Positions 34,155 to 42,689 of a DNA stretch of 64,000 bases are shown here, one piece after another; within the stretch, counting starts at the first letter, position 1; every line of letters begins with the position of its first letter. A program made the position numbers and the translations under genes. Source of the stretch: Mycobacterium lentiflavum (GTDB lineage: Bacteria; Actinomycetota; Actinomycetes; Mycobacteriales; Mycobacteriaceae); assembly GCF_022374895.2 (NCBI RefSeq), contig NZ_CP092423.2, positions 372,001 through 436,000 of the forward strand, given 5' to 3'. Below the pieces are notes generated by a model. It was not told the origin of the DNA. It saw only the letters and a program-made list of their open reading frames with translations, and did no database searches.

Positions 34155-35573
34155 TTACGAATCGCCGCCGGGGTAGGTGGCGCTAGCCAGCTCGAGGATC
34201 TCGGCGCGGTCTGCGGGCAGGATGAAGCCGGACTTGATGGCCGAATCCAGCGCTGTCGTGAAACTGTCCAGATACTCCGTCAAGCCACCGGGGTAGAGCC
34301 GGTGCACGGTCGCTTCGTCGAAGGGCTCGCCGGAGCCGAAGATCGCCGACATCACGTTCTCCGTGGTGTTGTCCCAGGCGCCGTCTCCCGACGTCCGGGC
34401 CAGCGGCACGTCCACCCATGGCGTCCGTAGACCGCCCTGTGCTAGGCCGTTGCGATCCAGAACCGGTTGGGGCAGTTCGGCTTCGACTATCTCGATGGGT
34501 GGGGCAGCCGGCGCTGCCTGGCCGGTCCGGACCCAAGTGGTCAGCGCCGCTATCGCCGCCTGCACGACATAGTGATGTTGCGGCGCGAAGTTGATGTAGT
34601 GGTCGAGCTGCTGGCCCATCAGCATGTTGGTGGGCGCATAGGCGGCCACGATGTCGCGCAGCGGCGCCGAGCCGGTGTCGATCGGTGCCACCTGGATCGT
34701 GTAGTTGTCGGCGTGCGCGGCACCGGCGATCTCCCAGACCCGCAGCCGTTCGTTGTCGGGTTGGCGGGCAAAGTAGTAGCCGTGCCGCACGGCGCCGAAC
34801 AGGTCGGTTTCGGTGATGAGCGTCAGCAGCGGCACGCGCAGGTCGGCGCGGAAGTTGACGGCTTGCGGCACGTTCACCTGAAATTCGTCGAGGACCGAGC
34901 CGCCGTCCAGCGGTGCGGCAGAAGCGAATCGCGAATGCACCAGAAAGCCGTCGTAGACTCCGGTGAGGGGATCGACCGCGTTGACGTAGGTGGTAAGGAA
35001 CATCGCCGATTGGGATTCGCCCAGGGCGACAACGTGTTCGGCCGACAGCCCGCGCAGAATGTCGGCACTGCGGGCCAGCTCTCCGGTCTGCGAGAAGATG
35101 TCGAAGCAGAACGCATCGCCTGGGTGGCTCAGTGCCGCATACCGCGTCGGGTCCTGACTCTTGAGCGACATGTCGAAACCGAGCAGGCTCGCACCGCCGT
35201 CCACCCCGACCTTCTGCGCCGAGACCGCGACGTAGGCGTAGCCCGCCCGGATGATTTCGCGGTGCGCCATCATCCACACCGCCGGCGCATCGATGCCGCC
35301 ACTGACGTTGAGCCACTCGACCAGCACGGTCCCGTTGAACCGCGCCGGATCCGACGGCGTCAGCACGACGATCCGGGTCGTGTAATCGGCTGCGCCGGAG
35401 GGGGTTACGTCCCACCGGCCGTCGGGCTCCAATTCCGCGGCGGGCGCGTACGACGAGGCCGTCCCCGAGACGAAGAACTCTTCGGCGACATAGCCCAGAT
35501 CGCCAATATCGAAGCCGCCCAACAGCAATAGCGGCTTACCGGACACCGGCGTGATGCTGGGGGAATCGGTCAT
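34155..35573 (-). CDS. Alpha/beta hydrolase domain protein
   Basis: Predicted hydrolase of 472 residues. The nucleophile region is HVVALGESQSAMFLTTYVNA (GxSxS elbow), preceded by a beta-rich lead with GTVLVEWLNVSGGIDAP. It resembles the large 'alpha/beta hydrolase domain-containing' actinobacterial family whose substrates are unknown. A catalytic His may lie in EIAGAAHADNY. No signal peptide is visible. The gene begins 34 bases after the sigG stop on the same strand, and AGAGG precedes its ATG, so it could be cotranscribed with sigG. M. tuberculosis has no counterpart I recognise here. Confidence 0.75.
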   Translation of the reverse strand: MTDSPSITPVSGKPLLLLGGFDIGDLGYVAEEFFVSGTASSYAPAAELEPDGRWDVTPSGAADYTTRIVVLTPSDPARFNGTVLVEWLNVSGGIDAPAVWMMAHREIIRAGYAYVAVSAQKVGVDGGASLLGFDMSLKSQDPTRYAALSHPGDAFCFDIFSQTGELARSADILRGLSAEHVVALGESQSAMFLTTYVNAVDPLTGVYDGFLVHSRFASAAPLDGGSVLDEFQVNVPQAVNFRADLRVPLLTLITETDLFGAVRHGYYFARQPDNERLRVWEIAGAAHADNYTIQVAPIDTGSAPLRDIVAAYAPTNMLMGQQLDHYINFAPQHHYVVQAAIAALTTWVRTGQAAPAAPPIEIVEAELPQPVLDRNGLAQGGLRTPWVDVPLARTSGDGAWDNTTENVMSAIFGSGEPFDEATVHRLYPGGLTEYLDSFTTALDSAIKSGFILPADRAEILELASATYPGGDS

Positions 35574-35607
35574 CGGCTACCCTCTTCTCGGATCGGCAGC
35601 TGCCCCG

Positions 35608-36615
35608 TCACAGGGAGCGGGGCAGCCCGAACTTCGTGAACAATGCATCGTCGAGGAACGCGACCACATGGGACACGCCGTCGGTACGGACGTCCAGCAC
35701 ATGCAGCTGGAACGGCACGTGCTGCTCGCCGGCCCGCATGTACATCGCCGCGGCGGGCTGGCCGTTGGCGACCAGCGGGATCATCCGCATGTCGCCCGGA
35801 CGCTCGGCGGGGCACTGCTGGTGAATCAGGGTGATGATGGCCCGCGGGCCTTGGTACCAACCGGTGTAAGGCGGCATCTCCCAGACCGCCTCGGCGGTGA
35901 ATAGCTCGACCAGCCGGTCGATGTCGTAGGACTCAAACGCCGTGATGTAGCGGGCGAGAAGGTCCTGCGCTTCGGACGAATCCGGCGCCGCCAGGCGGTC
36001 ATTCGCGCTGGGGCGGACGGTTTCCAGCTGGGACCGGGCCCGCTGCAGCAGGCTGTTGACCGCGGTCGTGGTGGTACCGATCGCGTCGGCCACCTCGGCG
36101 GCCTTCCACTGCAACACGTCGCGCAGCAGCAGCACCGCCCGCTGCCGCGCTGAGAGGTGCTGTAGCGCGGCGACAAATGCCAACCGCACCGATTCGCGTG
36201 AGCTCACGATCACCGACGGGTCGGCCGGATCCTCCGTCAGGTCGGGCAGCGGCTCCAGCCAGGGCACCTCGCGGCGTTCCACCAGCTCGGCGGTCGGATC
36301 CGAGCTGGGGCCGCCGAGCCCGGTGGGCAGCGGCCGTCGGGCCCGGCCCTCCAGCGCGGTCAGGCAGGTGTTGGTGGCGATGCGGTGCAGCCAGGTGCGA
36401 ATCGAGGACTTGCCTTCGAACCGGTCGTAGGCCTTCCACGCCCGCAACAGCGTCTCCTGCACCAGGTCTTCCGCGTCGTGCAGGGATCCGGTCATCCGGT
36501 AGCAGTGCGCCAGCAATTCGCGGCGATACGGCTCGGCACGCGCCGAGAAGTCGCCGTGGCCCCCGCCCCCGGCGGACGGTTCTGCGTCGTCGGAGTTCTC
36601 CGCGAGCACGCTCAC
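35608..36615 (-). CDS. sigG: ECF RNA polymerase sigma factor SigG (with SnoaL-like C-terminus)
   Basis: ECF41/SigJ-like sigma factor of 335 residues. Region 2 includes RRELLAHCYRMTGSLHDAED and LVQETLLRAWKAYDRFEG, and region 4 is LSARQRAVLLLRDVLQWKAA. The last 110 residues form a SnoaL/NTF2-like domain (YITAFESYDIDRLVELFTAE) that in related sigma factors takes the regulatory role of an anti-sigma factor. Corresponds to Rv0182c. The GTG start at 36615 is placed seven bases after TAGGCT, so the message may be leaderless. It is divergent from the monoacylglycerol lipase gene. Confidence 0.93.
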   Translation of the reverse strand: MSVLAENSDDAEPSAGGGGHGDFSARAEPYRRELLAHCYRMTGSLHDAEDLVQETLLRAWKAYDRFEGKSSIRTWLHRIATNTCLTALEGRARRPLPTGLGGPSSDPTAELVERREVPWLEPLPDLTEDPADPSVIVSSRESVRLAFVAALQHLSARQRAVLLLRDVLQWKAAEVADAIGTTTTAVNSLLQRARSQLETVRPSANDRLAAPDSSEAQDLLARYITAFESYDIDRLVELFTAEAVWEMPPYTGWYQGPRAIITLIHQQCPAERPGDMRMIPLVANGQPAAAMYMRAGEQHVPFQLHVLDVRTDGVSHVVAFLDDALFTKFGLPRSL

Positions 36616-36622
36616 CCGCCTG

Positions 36623-36628
36623 AGCCTA
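36623..36628 (-). promoter_or_regulatory. -10 element TAGGCT, leaderless promoter of sigG
   Basis: TAGGCT on the minus strand ends seven bases before the sigG GTG at 36615. No ribosome-binding site is visible between them. Confidence 0.5.
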
Positions 36629-36680
36629 CGCAGCGCCTAGGACACCGGAGCCGCAGGAGCCATTACGCTGCCCCTAATGA

Positions 36681-37526
<846 letters not shown>

Positions 37527-37555
37527 GCCTTGAGCGAATTGTCGGAATGCTCCCG

Positions 37556-37561
37556 TAGTTT
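37556..37561 (+). promoter_or_regulatory. -10 element TAGTTT, leaderless promoter of the 37568 operon
   Basis: TAGTTT ends six bases before the ATG at 37568, so the three-gene unit at 37568-40973 probably has its own leaderless transcript starting just after the lipase gene. Confidence 0.5.
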
Positions 37562-37567
37562 GGCGCT

Positions 37568-38317
37568 ATGAGTGACGACAAGATGTTGGCGCGCATCGCC
37601 GCGCTGCTGCGTCAGGCCGAGGGCACCGACAACGCGCACGAGGCCGACGCCTTCATGACCGCCGCGCAGCGGTTGGCGACGGCGGCGTCCATCGACTTGG
37701 CGGTCGCCCGGTCCCATTCGTCCAACCGTTCGGCGGCGCAGTCGCCGACCCAGCGGACCATCACGATCGGGACCGCCGGTACCAAGGGGTTGCGGACATA
37801 CGTGCAGCTTTTCGTGCTGATCGCATCGGCCAACGATGTGCGCTGTGACGTGGCGTCGAATTCGACGTTTGTCTACGCCTACGGGTTCGCCGAGGACATC
37901 GACGCCAGCCATGCCCTCTACGCCAGCCTGGTCGTTCAGATGGTGCGCGCCTCGGATGCCTACCTCGCCTCGGGCGCACACCGGCCCACCCCGACGATCA
38001 CCGCCCGGCTGAACTTCCAGCTGGCCTTCGGGGCACGCGTCGGCCACCGGCTGAGCGAGGCACGCGAAGAGGCTCGGCGTGAGGCTACCAAGGATCGCAG
38101 CCGTCGGCCCGGTACAGCTATTGCCTTGCGGGACAAAGATATTGAGCTGCACGATCACTACCGCAGGGCGTCCAAGGCGCGCGGCACCTACCAGGTCAGC
38201 CGGGCGACGTCGGGATATTCGTCGGCGGCGCGGCGCGCGGGCGATCGGGCCGGCAAGCGGGCGCGGCTCGGCGACAGTCCCGAGCTGCCCGGAGCGCGGA
38301 GCGCGCTGGGAACGTGA
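37568..38317 (+). CDS. DUF2786-domain protein (Rv0184 orthologue)
   Basis: Protein of 249 residues. The N-terminal DUF2786 helix pair (KMLARIAALLRQAEGTDNAH, then EADAFMTAAQRLA) is followed by a conserved middle domain, and the C-terminus is strongly basic and low complexity (ARRAGDRAGKRARL). No catalytic motif is recognised, and the family's function is unknown. The stop overlaps the next gene's GTG. Pairing with the TIGR04338 metallohydrolase is conserved in M. tuberculosis (Rv0184-Rv0185), suggesting the two act together. Confidence 0.85.
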   Translation: MSDDKMLARIAALLRQAEGTDNAHEADAFMTAAQRLATAASIDLAVARSHSSNRSAAQSPTQRTITIGTAGTKGLRTYVQLFVLIASANDVRCDVASNSTFVYAYGFAEDIDASHALYASLVVQMVRASDAYLASGAHRPTPTITARLNFQLAFGARVGHRLSEAREEARREATKDRSRRPGTAIALRDKDIELHDHYRRASKARGTYQVSRATSGYSSAARRAGDRAGKRARLGDSPELPGARSALGT

Positions 38318-38865
38318 CCGCGGGGGATGCGCCGAAGCGGGATTCCCAGCGCGCCAAGGTGTATGCGGCCGAGGAGTTCGTCCGCACGTTGTTCGACCGG
38401 GCCGCCGAGCACCGATCGTCGGCCGTGGAGTTCTTCGGCACCCAGTTGACGCTGCCGCCGGAAGCGCGATTCGGCTCGGTGGCGTCCGTGCAGCGCTATG
38501 TTGACCAGGTGCTTGCGCTACCGGCGGTACGTGACCAGTGGCCCGAGGTGGCGCCGCTGAGAGTGCGCCCGCGGCGGGCGGCCACCGCGGCTCATTACGA
38601 AAACTACGAGGACACAGGCATTATCGCGGTTCCCGACCGTGACGCCGCTGACTGGGCGCTGCGCGAGCTGGTGGTGCTGCACGAAGTGGCGCATCACCTG
38701 TGCCAGGCGCAGCCGGCGCACGGTCCGGAGTTCGTCGACACGATCTGTACGCTGGCGCAGTTGGTGATGGGGCCGGAGCTTGGGCACGTGCTGCGGGTGG
38801 TGTACGCCAAAGAAGGTGTGCGATGGACGACGACGATGCGGGCCGTTGAGGAGCCGGACAATTGA
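38314..38865 (+). CDS. TIGR04338-family metallohydrolase (Rv0185 orthologue)
   Basis: Protein of 183 residues with a zincin-like motif HEVAHHL (in LVVLHEVAHHLCQAQPAHG) where the two histidines and glutamate would bind zinc and activate water. A downstream His/Glu (HGPEFVDT) could be a further ligand. It is annotated in other actinobacteria as a TIGR04338 metallohydrolase; the substrate is unknown. The GTG start overlaps the DUF2786 stop by four bases and the stop overlaps the bglS TTG start, so the three genes are coupled. Confidence 0.85.
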   Translation: MTAGDAPKRDSQRAKVYAAEEFVRTLFDRAAEHRSSAVEFFGTQLTLPPEARFGSVASVQRYVDQVLALPAVRDQWPEVAPLRVRPRRAATAAHYENYEDTGIIAVPDRDAADWALRELVVLHEVAHHLCQAQPAHGPEFVDTICTLAQLVMGPELGHVLRVVYAKEGVRWTTTMRAVEEPDN

Positions 38866-40973
38866 GCCTGGGCGAATTAGCTGACCCGGACGCCCGCGCC
38901 CGCGAGGTCGAAAGCCGGATGACCGACGACGAACGCTTCTCGCTGCTGGTCGCGGTGATGGGAGCGTCGCAGCTGTGGCCGCTGCCGGACGACCGCATCC
39001 CGCCCGGCACCCCGATGAGTGCCGGCTATGTGCCGGGGATTCCCCGGCTTGGTATCCCGGCGCTGCGGATGAGCGATGCCGGGCTGGGCGTCACCAACCC
39101 CGGCTACCGCCCGGGTGATACCGCAACCGCGCTGCCGGCCGGCCTCGCGCTGGCCGCCGGTTTCGATCCGGCGCTCGCGCACGCCGCCGGCGCCGTGATC
39201 GGCCGCGAGGCACGCAGCCGTGGGTTCAATGTGCAACTGGCGGGCGCGATGAACCTGGCGCGCGACCCGCGCAACGGCCGTAACTTCGAGTATGTCTCGG
39301 AAGACCCGCTTTTGACGGCTACGATCACCGCCGAATCCGTCAACGGAATCCAGCAGCAGGGCGTCATCTCGACCGTCAAGCATTACTCGCTGAACTGCAA
39401 CGAGGCCAACCGACATTGGCTGAACGCTGTTATCGACCCCGACGCGCATCGCGAGTCCGACTTGCTGGCCTTCGAGATCGCGATCGAGCGTTCTGCGCCC
39501 GGCGCGGTGATGACCGCCTACAACAAGGTCAACGGTGACTATGCCTCGGCCAACGGATTATTGCTCGACGACATCCTCAAAGGCGCTTGGGGATACCGGG
39601 GTTGGGTCATGTCCGACTGGGGCGCCACACCCAGCTGGGAGTGCGCTCTGCACGGCCTGGACCAGGAATGCGGTGCCCAGATCGACACCGTGTTCTGGGG
39701 TGCGGAGGCCTTCAGTGAACCGCTGCGATCCGCCCACGCCGATGGCAAGCTGCCCAAAGACCGCCTGTCCGACATGGTGCGGCGGATTCTGCGTTCGATG
39801 TTCGCGGTCGGAATCGACCGGGGCGCAGACGCTCCCGAACCGGATATGGCCGCCCACAACGAGATTGCGCTGCAGATCGCACGCCAGGGCATTGTGCTGT
39901 TGCAGAACCGCGGGGTGTTACCGCTGGCACCCGATGCGCGCATCGCGGTGATCGGTGGCCACGCGCAGCTGGGAGTTCCGACGGGCTGCGGTTCGAGTGC
40001 CGTCGTTCCCCCGGGCGGCTACGCGCAGGTCGTCCCGATCGGGGGATCCGGTCTGACCGGCGGCACCCGAAATCTGTACCTGTTGCCGTCCAGCCCGGTC
40101 GAGGCGCTCAGAAAGCAATTGCCCAACGCGCGCATCGAGTTCGATCCCGGCCTCAGCCCGGCCGAAGCGGTGCTGGCCGCGCGGCGGGCCGACGTCGCGA
40201 TCGTGTTCGGGATCCGGGTCGAGGGCGAGGGTTTTGACGGCGCCGATTTGTCGCTGCCGTGGGGCCAGGACGCGGTCATCGCTGCGGTCGCGGCCGCCAA
40301 CCCGAACACGGTGGTGGTGCTGGAGACCGGCAACCCGGCGGTGATGCCGTGGCAAGAGTCGGCGAACGCGATCCTGCAGGCGTGGTATCCGGGCCAGGCC
40401 GGCGGCCAGGCGATCGCGGAGATCATTGCCGGACAAGTGAATCCATCGGGGCGGCTGCCGATCACGTTTCCGGCCGGACTCGATCAGACGCCGCGCCCGA
40501 AGCTGCCCGATCTCGGCGCCGCGTTCGGCACGCCGACCACGATCGACTACTTCGAAGGAGCCGAGGTCGGCTACCGCTGGTTCGCCTCCAAGGGTCACAC
40601 GCCGTTATTCGCGTTCGGTCATGGCTTGTCCTACACCAGCTTTGAGTACTACGACTTGGAGGCCACCGGCGGTGACACGGTCACGGCGAGCTTCAGCGTC
40701 GCCAACACCGGCGAGCGGAGCGGGGCCGAGGTCGCGCAGTTGTATCTGACTCACGGACAACGCCTGCGGTTGCTGGGATTCGAGCGGGTCCAGTTGGACC
40801 CGGGCGCGACGTGCCGGGTGACGATCTCGGCGGATCCGCGCCTGCTCGGCCGCTACCAAGGTGGCAGCTGGCAGATCAAGCCGGGCCACTACCCGGTGGC
40901 GGTCGGCGCCTCGGCGGTCGCGTTTCGGCTGACGGCCGAGGTAGAGCTGGCCGGTCGTGCGTTCGGGCGCTGA
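38862..40973 (+). CDS. bglS: Glycoside hydrolase family 3 beta-glucosidase
   Basis: GH3 enzyme of 703 residues hydrolysing terminal beta-linked sugars. The (alpha/beta)8 domain contains NGRNFEYVSEDPLL and VKHYSLN. The catalytic nucleophile is Asp252 in VMSDWGA. The second sandwich domain (RIAVIGGHAQLG) and a fibronectin-III-like C-terminal domain (FAFGHGLSYTSFEYYDLEAT) complete the family architecture. No signal peptide is seen, so it is probably cytoplasmic and acts on imported or recycled glycans. The TTG start is embedded in the preceding stop. Corresponds to Rv0186. Confidence 0.93.
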   Translation: MSLGELADPDARAREVESRMTDDERFSLLVAVMGASQLWPLPDDRIPPGTPMSAGYVPGIPRLGIPALRMSDAGLGVTNPGYRPGDTATALPAGLALAAGFDPALAHAAGAVIGREARSRGFNVQLAGAMNLARDPRNGRNFEYVSEDPLLTATITAESVNGIQQQGVISTVKHYSLNCNEANRHWLNAVIDPDAHRESDLLAFEIAIERSAPGAVMTAYNKVNGDYASANGLLLDDILKGAWGYRGWVMSDWGATPSWECALHGLDQECGAQIDTVFWGAEAFSEPLRSAHADGKLPKDRLSDMVRRILRSMFAVGIDRGADAPEPDMAAHNEIALQIARQGIVLLQNRGVLPLAPDARIAVIGGHAQLGVPTGCGSSAVVPPGGYAQVVPIGGSGLTGGTRNLYLLPSSPVEALRKQLPNARIEFDPGLSPAEAVLAARRADVAIVFGIRVEGEGFDGADLSLPWGQDAVIAAVAAANPNTVVVLETGNPAVMPWQESANAILQAWYPGQAGGQAIAEIIAGQVNPSGRLPITFPAGLDQTPRPKLPDLGAAFGTPTTIDYFEGAEVGYRWFASKGHTPLFAFGHGLSYTSFEYYDLEATGGDTVTASFSVANTGERSGAEVAQLYLTHGQRLRLLGFERVQLDPGATCRVTISADPRLLGRYQGGSWQIKPGHYPVAVGASAVAFRLTAEVELAGRAFGR

Positions 40974-41008
40974 TTGGCACTTCGAACGCAACGACCGGCC
41001 GGCGGGAT

Positions 41009-41155
41009 TTACTTGACGGGCACCAGTGCTTCGCCGCAGGAGCAGCGGTAGTCCTCGTTCGCGCCCGAGCAGTGGCATGCGACCTCGATGCGGACGCGAC
41101 ATCCGCATCCCTCGTGACCGCAGGTCAGCTGGGTCCCCTCGTCGTAGTGCGCCAT
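41009..41155 (-). CDS. mymT: Copper metallothionein MymT
   Basis: A 48-residue protein with seven cysteines at 12, 17, 19, 27, 29, 38 and 40, arranged as GCGC, CHC and CSC, plus histidines at 3, 14 and 28. It ends EALVPVK. Spacing and flanking residues match M. tuberculosis MymT (Rv0186A), which binds several Cu(I) ions as a thiolate core and protects against copper toxicity. ATG at 41155 has AAGGG eight bases upstream; GTG at 41164 (adding VIH) is an alternative. It sits between bglS and the O-methyltransferase, as in M. tuberculosis, and is controlled by the RicR site at 41254-41268. Confidence 0.93.
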   Translation of the reverse strand: MAHYDEGTQLTCGHEGCGCRVRIEVACHCSGANEDYRCSCGEALVPVK

Positions 41156-41249
41156 GTGAATCACCCTTGTCTGCTACGGGATTCCGGTTGGTACACCGCA
41201 ATCCAGTGGTTCCTTCGTGGTTGGCCGCCCAGCGGGCTGCCACGCTCAC

Positions 41250-41277
41250 TGTATACCCCATACGGGTATCTGGTAAA
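41250..41277 (-). promoter_or_regulatory. mymT promoter with RicR operator
   Basis: TACCC-CATAC-GGGTA (41254-41268) matches the RicR/CsoR-type dyad TACCC-N5-GGGTA. On the minus strand it lies between TTTACC (-35-like, 41272-41277) and TATACA (-10-like, 41250-41255), spacing 16, so bound repressor would occlude polymerase. Copper binding to RicR is known to release such sites. Confidence 0.8.
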
Positions 41278-41347
41278 GCCTGGACGTGGTGGCTGTTATC
41301 GATCGGATGCATGACCAGGCGTGACGGCGTGGATCGGTGGACGCGGC

Positions 41348-41353
41348 TAGCGT
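41348..41353 (+). promoter_or_regulatory. -10 element TAGCGT, leaderless promoter of O-methyltransferase
   Basis: TAGCGT ends seven bases before the ATG at 41361. The gene is divergent from mymT, and this promoter is about 80 bases from the RicR site, so independent control is likely. Confidence 0.45.
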
Positions 41354-41360
41354 TGGTCGC

Positions 41361-42026
41361 ATGACCGACAGACCCACCCCGCAAGACGTCGACACCTTCC
41401 TGGACAGCACCGTCATCGGTGACGATCCGGCCCTGTCCGCGGCACTGGAGGCCAGCAACGCCGCCGGTCTGCCGCAAATCGCCGTTTCGTGGCAGCAGGG
41501 CAAGTTCCTGTCGCTGCTGGCCGGTGCGATCCGGGCGCGGCGCATTCTCGAAATCGGCACCCTCGGTGGTTTCAGCACCATTTGGCTGGCCCGCGCGGTG
41601 GGCCCGGACGGACAGGTGGTGACGCTGGAATACGAGTCCAAGCACGCCGACGTCGCATGCGCCAACCTGAAGCGGGCCGGTGTCGTCGATCGGGTACAGG
41701 TGGTCGTCGGCCCGGCGCTGGAAACCCTGCGGTCGGTAAACGGTAATCCGTTCGACATGGTGTTCATCGACGCGGACAAAGAGAACTATGTCGCGTACCT
41801 GAACTGGGCGGTCAAGCTGGCTCGTCCCGGCGCACTTATTGTGGTGGACAACGTCATTCGGGAAGGCGGAATCCTGTCGCCGGATTCCGATGACGAGAAA
41901 GTGGCCGCTACGCGTGAGACGCTGCAGGCGATGGGCGAGCACGCGCAGCTGGACACCGCGGTGATCCAGACGGTCGGAGCCAAGCATTGGGACGGGTTTG
42001 CGATCGCGTTGGTGAAAGAGCGCTGA
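41361..42026 (+). CDS. SAM-dependent O-methyltransferase (Rv0187 orthologue)
   Basis: Class I methyltransferase of 221 residues, in the caffeoyl-CoA/catechol O-methyltransferase group. SAM motif I is ILEIGTLGGFSTIWLA. The metal-binding region is FDMVFIDADKENY and VDNVIREGGI, and members use Mg2+ to methylate a catechol-like hydroxyl. The leaderless ATG at 41361 is preferred over one at 41337. It is divergent from mymT and corresponds to Rv0187. The acceptor is unknown. Confidence 0.9.
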   Translation: MTDRPTPQDVDTFLDSTVIGDDPALSAALEASNAAGLPQIAVSWQQGKFLSLLAGAIRARRILEIGTLGGFSTIWLARAVGPDGQVVTLEYESKHADVACANLKRAGVVDRVQVVVGPALETLRSVNGNPFDMVFIDADKENYVAYLNWAVKLARPGALIVVDNVIREGGILSPDSDDEKVAATRETLQAMGEHAQLDTAVIQTVGAKHWDGFAIALVKER

Positions 42027-42138
42027 AACGCACGTTTTGCGGCACGGATTGTCGTTGCTGGCGTGGCGTAACCGGGCGTAACCTGGCTAGAGATGGATGG
42101 TTTGCAGCGAGCCCAGAGTGCTTGTTGCATAACGGGCT

Positions 42139-42161
42139 TGCTGCCTGACAGAGAGGCAGCA
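42139..42161 (+). promoter_or_regulatory. Hairpin sequestering the SPW-protein ribosome-binding site
   Basis: TGCTGCCT (42139-42146), a seven-base loop and AGGCAGCA (42154-42161) form a perfect 8-bp stem ending two bases before the ATG at 42164. The only purine-rich ribosome-binding sequence (GAGAGG, 42151-42156) is partly paired in it. There is no U-tract, so it is not a terminator; translational control is the likeliest role. Confidence 0.6.
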
Positions 42162-42163
42162 CA

Positions 42164-42604
42164 ATGAGTACGGTCCATTCATCGATTGATCACCACCCGG
42201 ATTTGTTGGCCCTGCGGGCGCGTTACGAGCGCGTCGCAGAGTCGGTGAGTGCGCATGTCACCTTCGGACTGGCCTTGTTGACGGGCCTGTACGTTGCCGC
42301 ATCGCCGTGGATCGTCGGATTCAGCGGGACGGCCGCCCTTGCCGCGTCCGACTTCATCGTCGGGATTGCCTTGGCATTCCTGGCGTATGGGTTCGCGACG
42401 ACGCTGGACCGCGCACACGGGATGACCTGGACGCTGCCGGTGCTCGGCCTGTGGGTCTTCGTCTCGCCGTGGGTCGTGACCGGAGTCGCGCTGACCACCG
42501 GCACGATCTGGTCACATGTCGTCGCGGGTGCGCTGCTGACGTTCCTGGGGCTCAACGCCGCCTACTTCGGCATGCGCACGCGCGCCGCAGCTGACCACGC
42601 ATAG
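42164..42604 (+). CDS. SPW-repeat membrane protein (Rv0188 orthologue)
   Basis: Small integral membrane protein of 146 residues with two SPW repeats (AASPWIVGFSG and FVSPWVVTGV), each preceded by a hydrophobic helix, four helices in total. Hydrophilic ends (SSIDHHPDLLALRARYERVA at the N-terminus) suggest a cytoplasmic N-terminal tail. The function of the family is unknown. It follows the O-methyltransferase after 137 untranslated bases that contain a start-proximal hairpin. Corresponds to Rv0188. Confidence 0.88.
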   Translation: MSTVHSSIDHHPDLLALRARYERVAESVSAHVTFGLALLTGLYVAASPWIVGFSGTAALAASDFIVGIALAFLAYGFATTLDRAHGMTWTLPVLGLWVFVSPWVVTGVALTTGTIWSHVVAGALLTFLGLNAAYFGMRTRAAADHA

Positions 42605-42689
42605 CGCGAAAATCGCTGAGCCGGAAGGTAATTCAGCCTGTCCGGCCGATTAATCCCGGCCCGGGTGGGGCTGGGAGGCTGGCCGCGGG

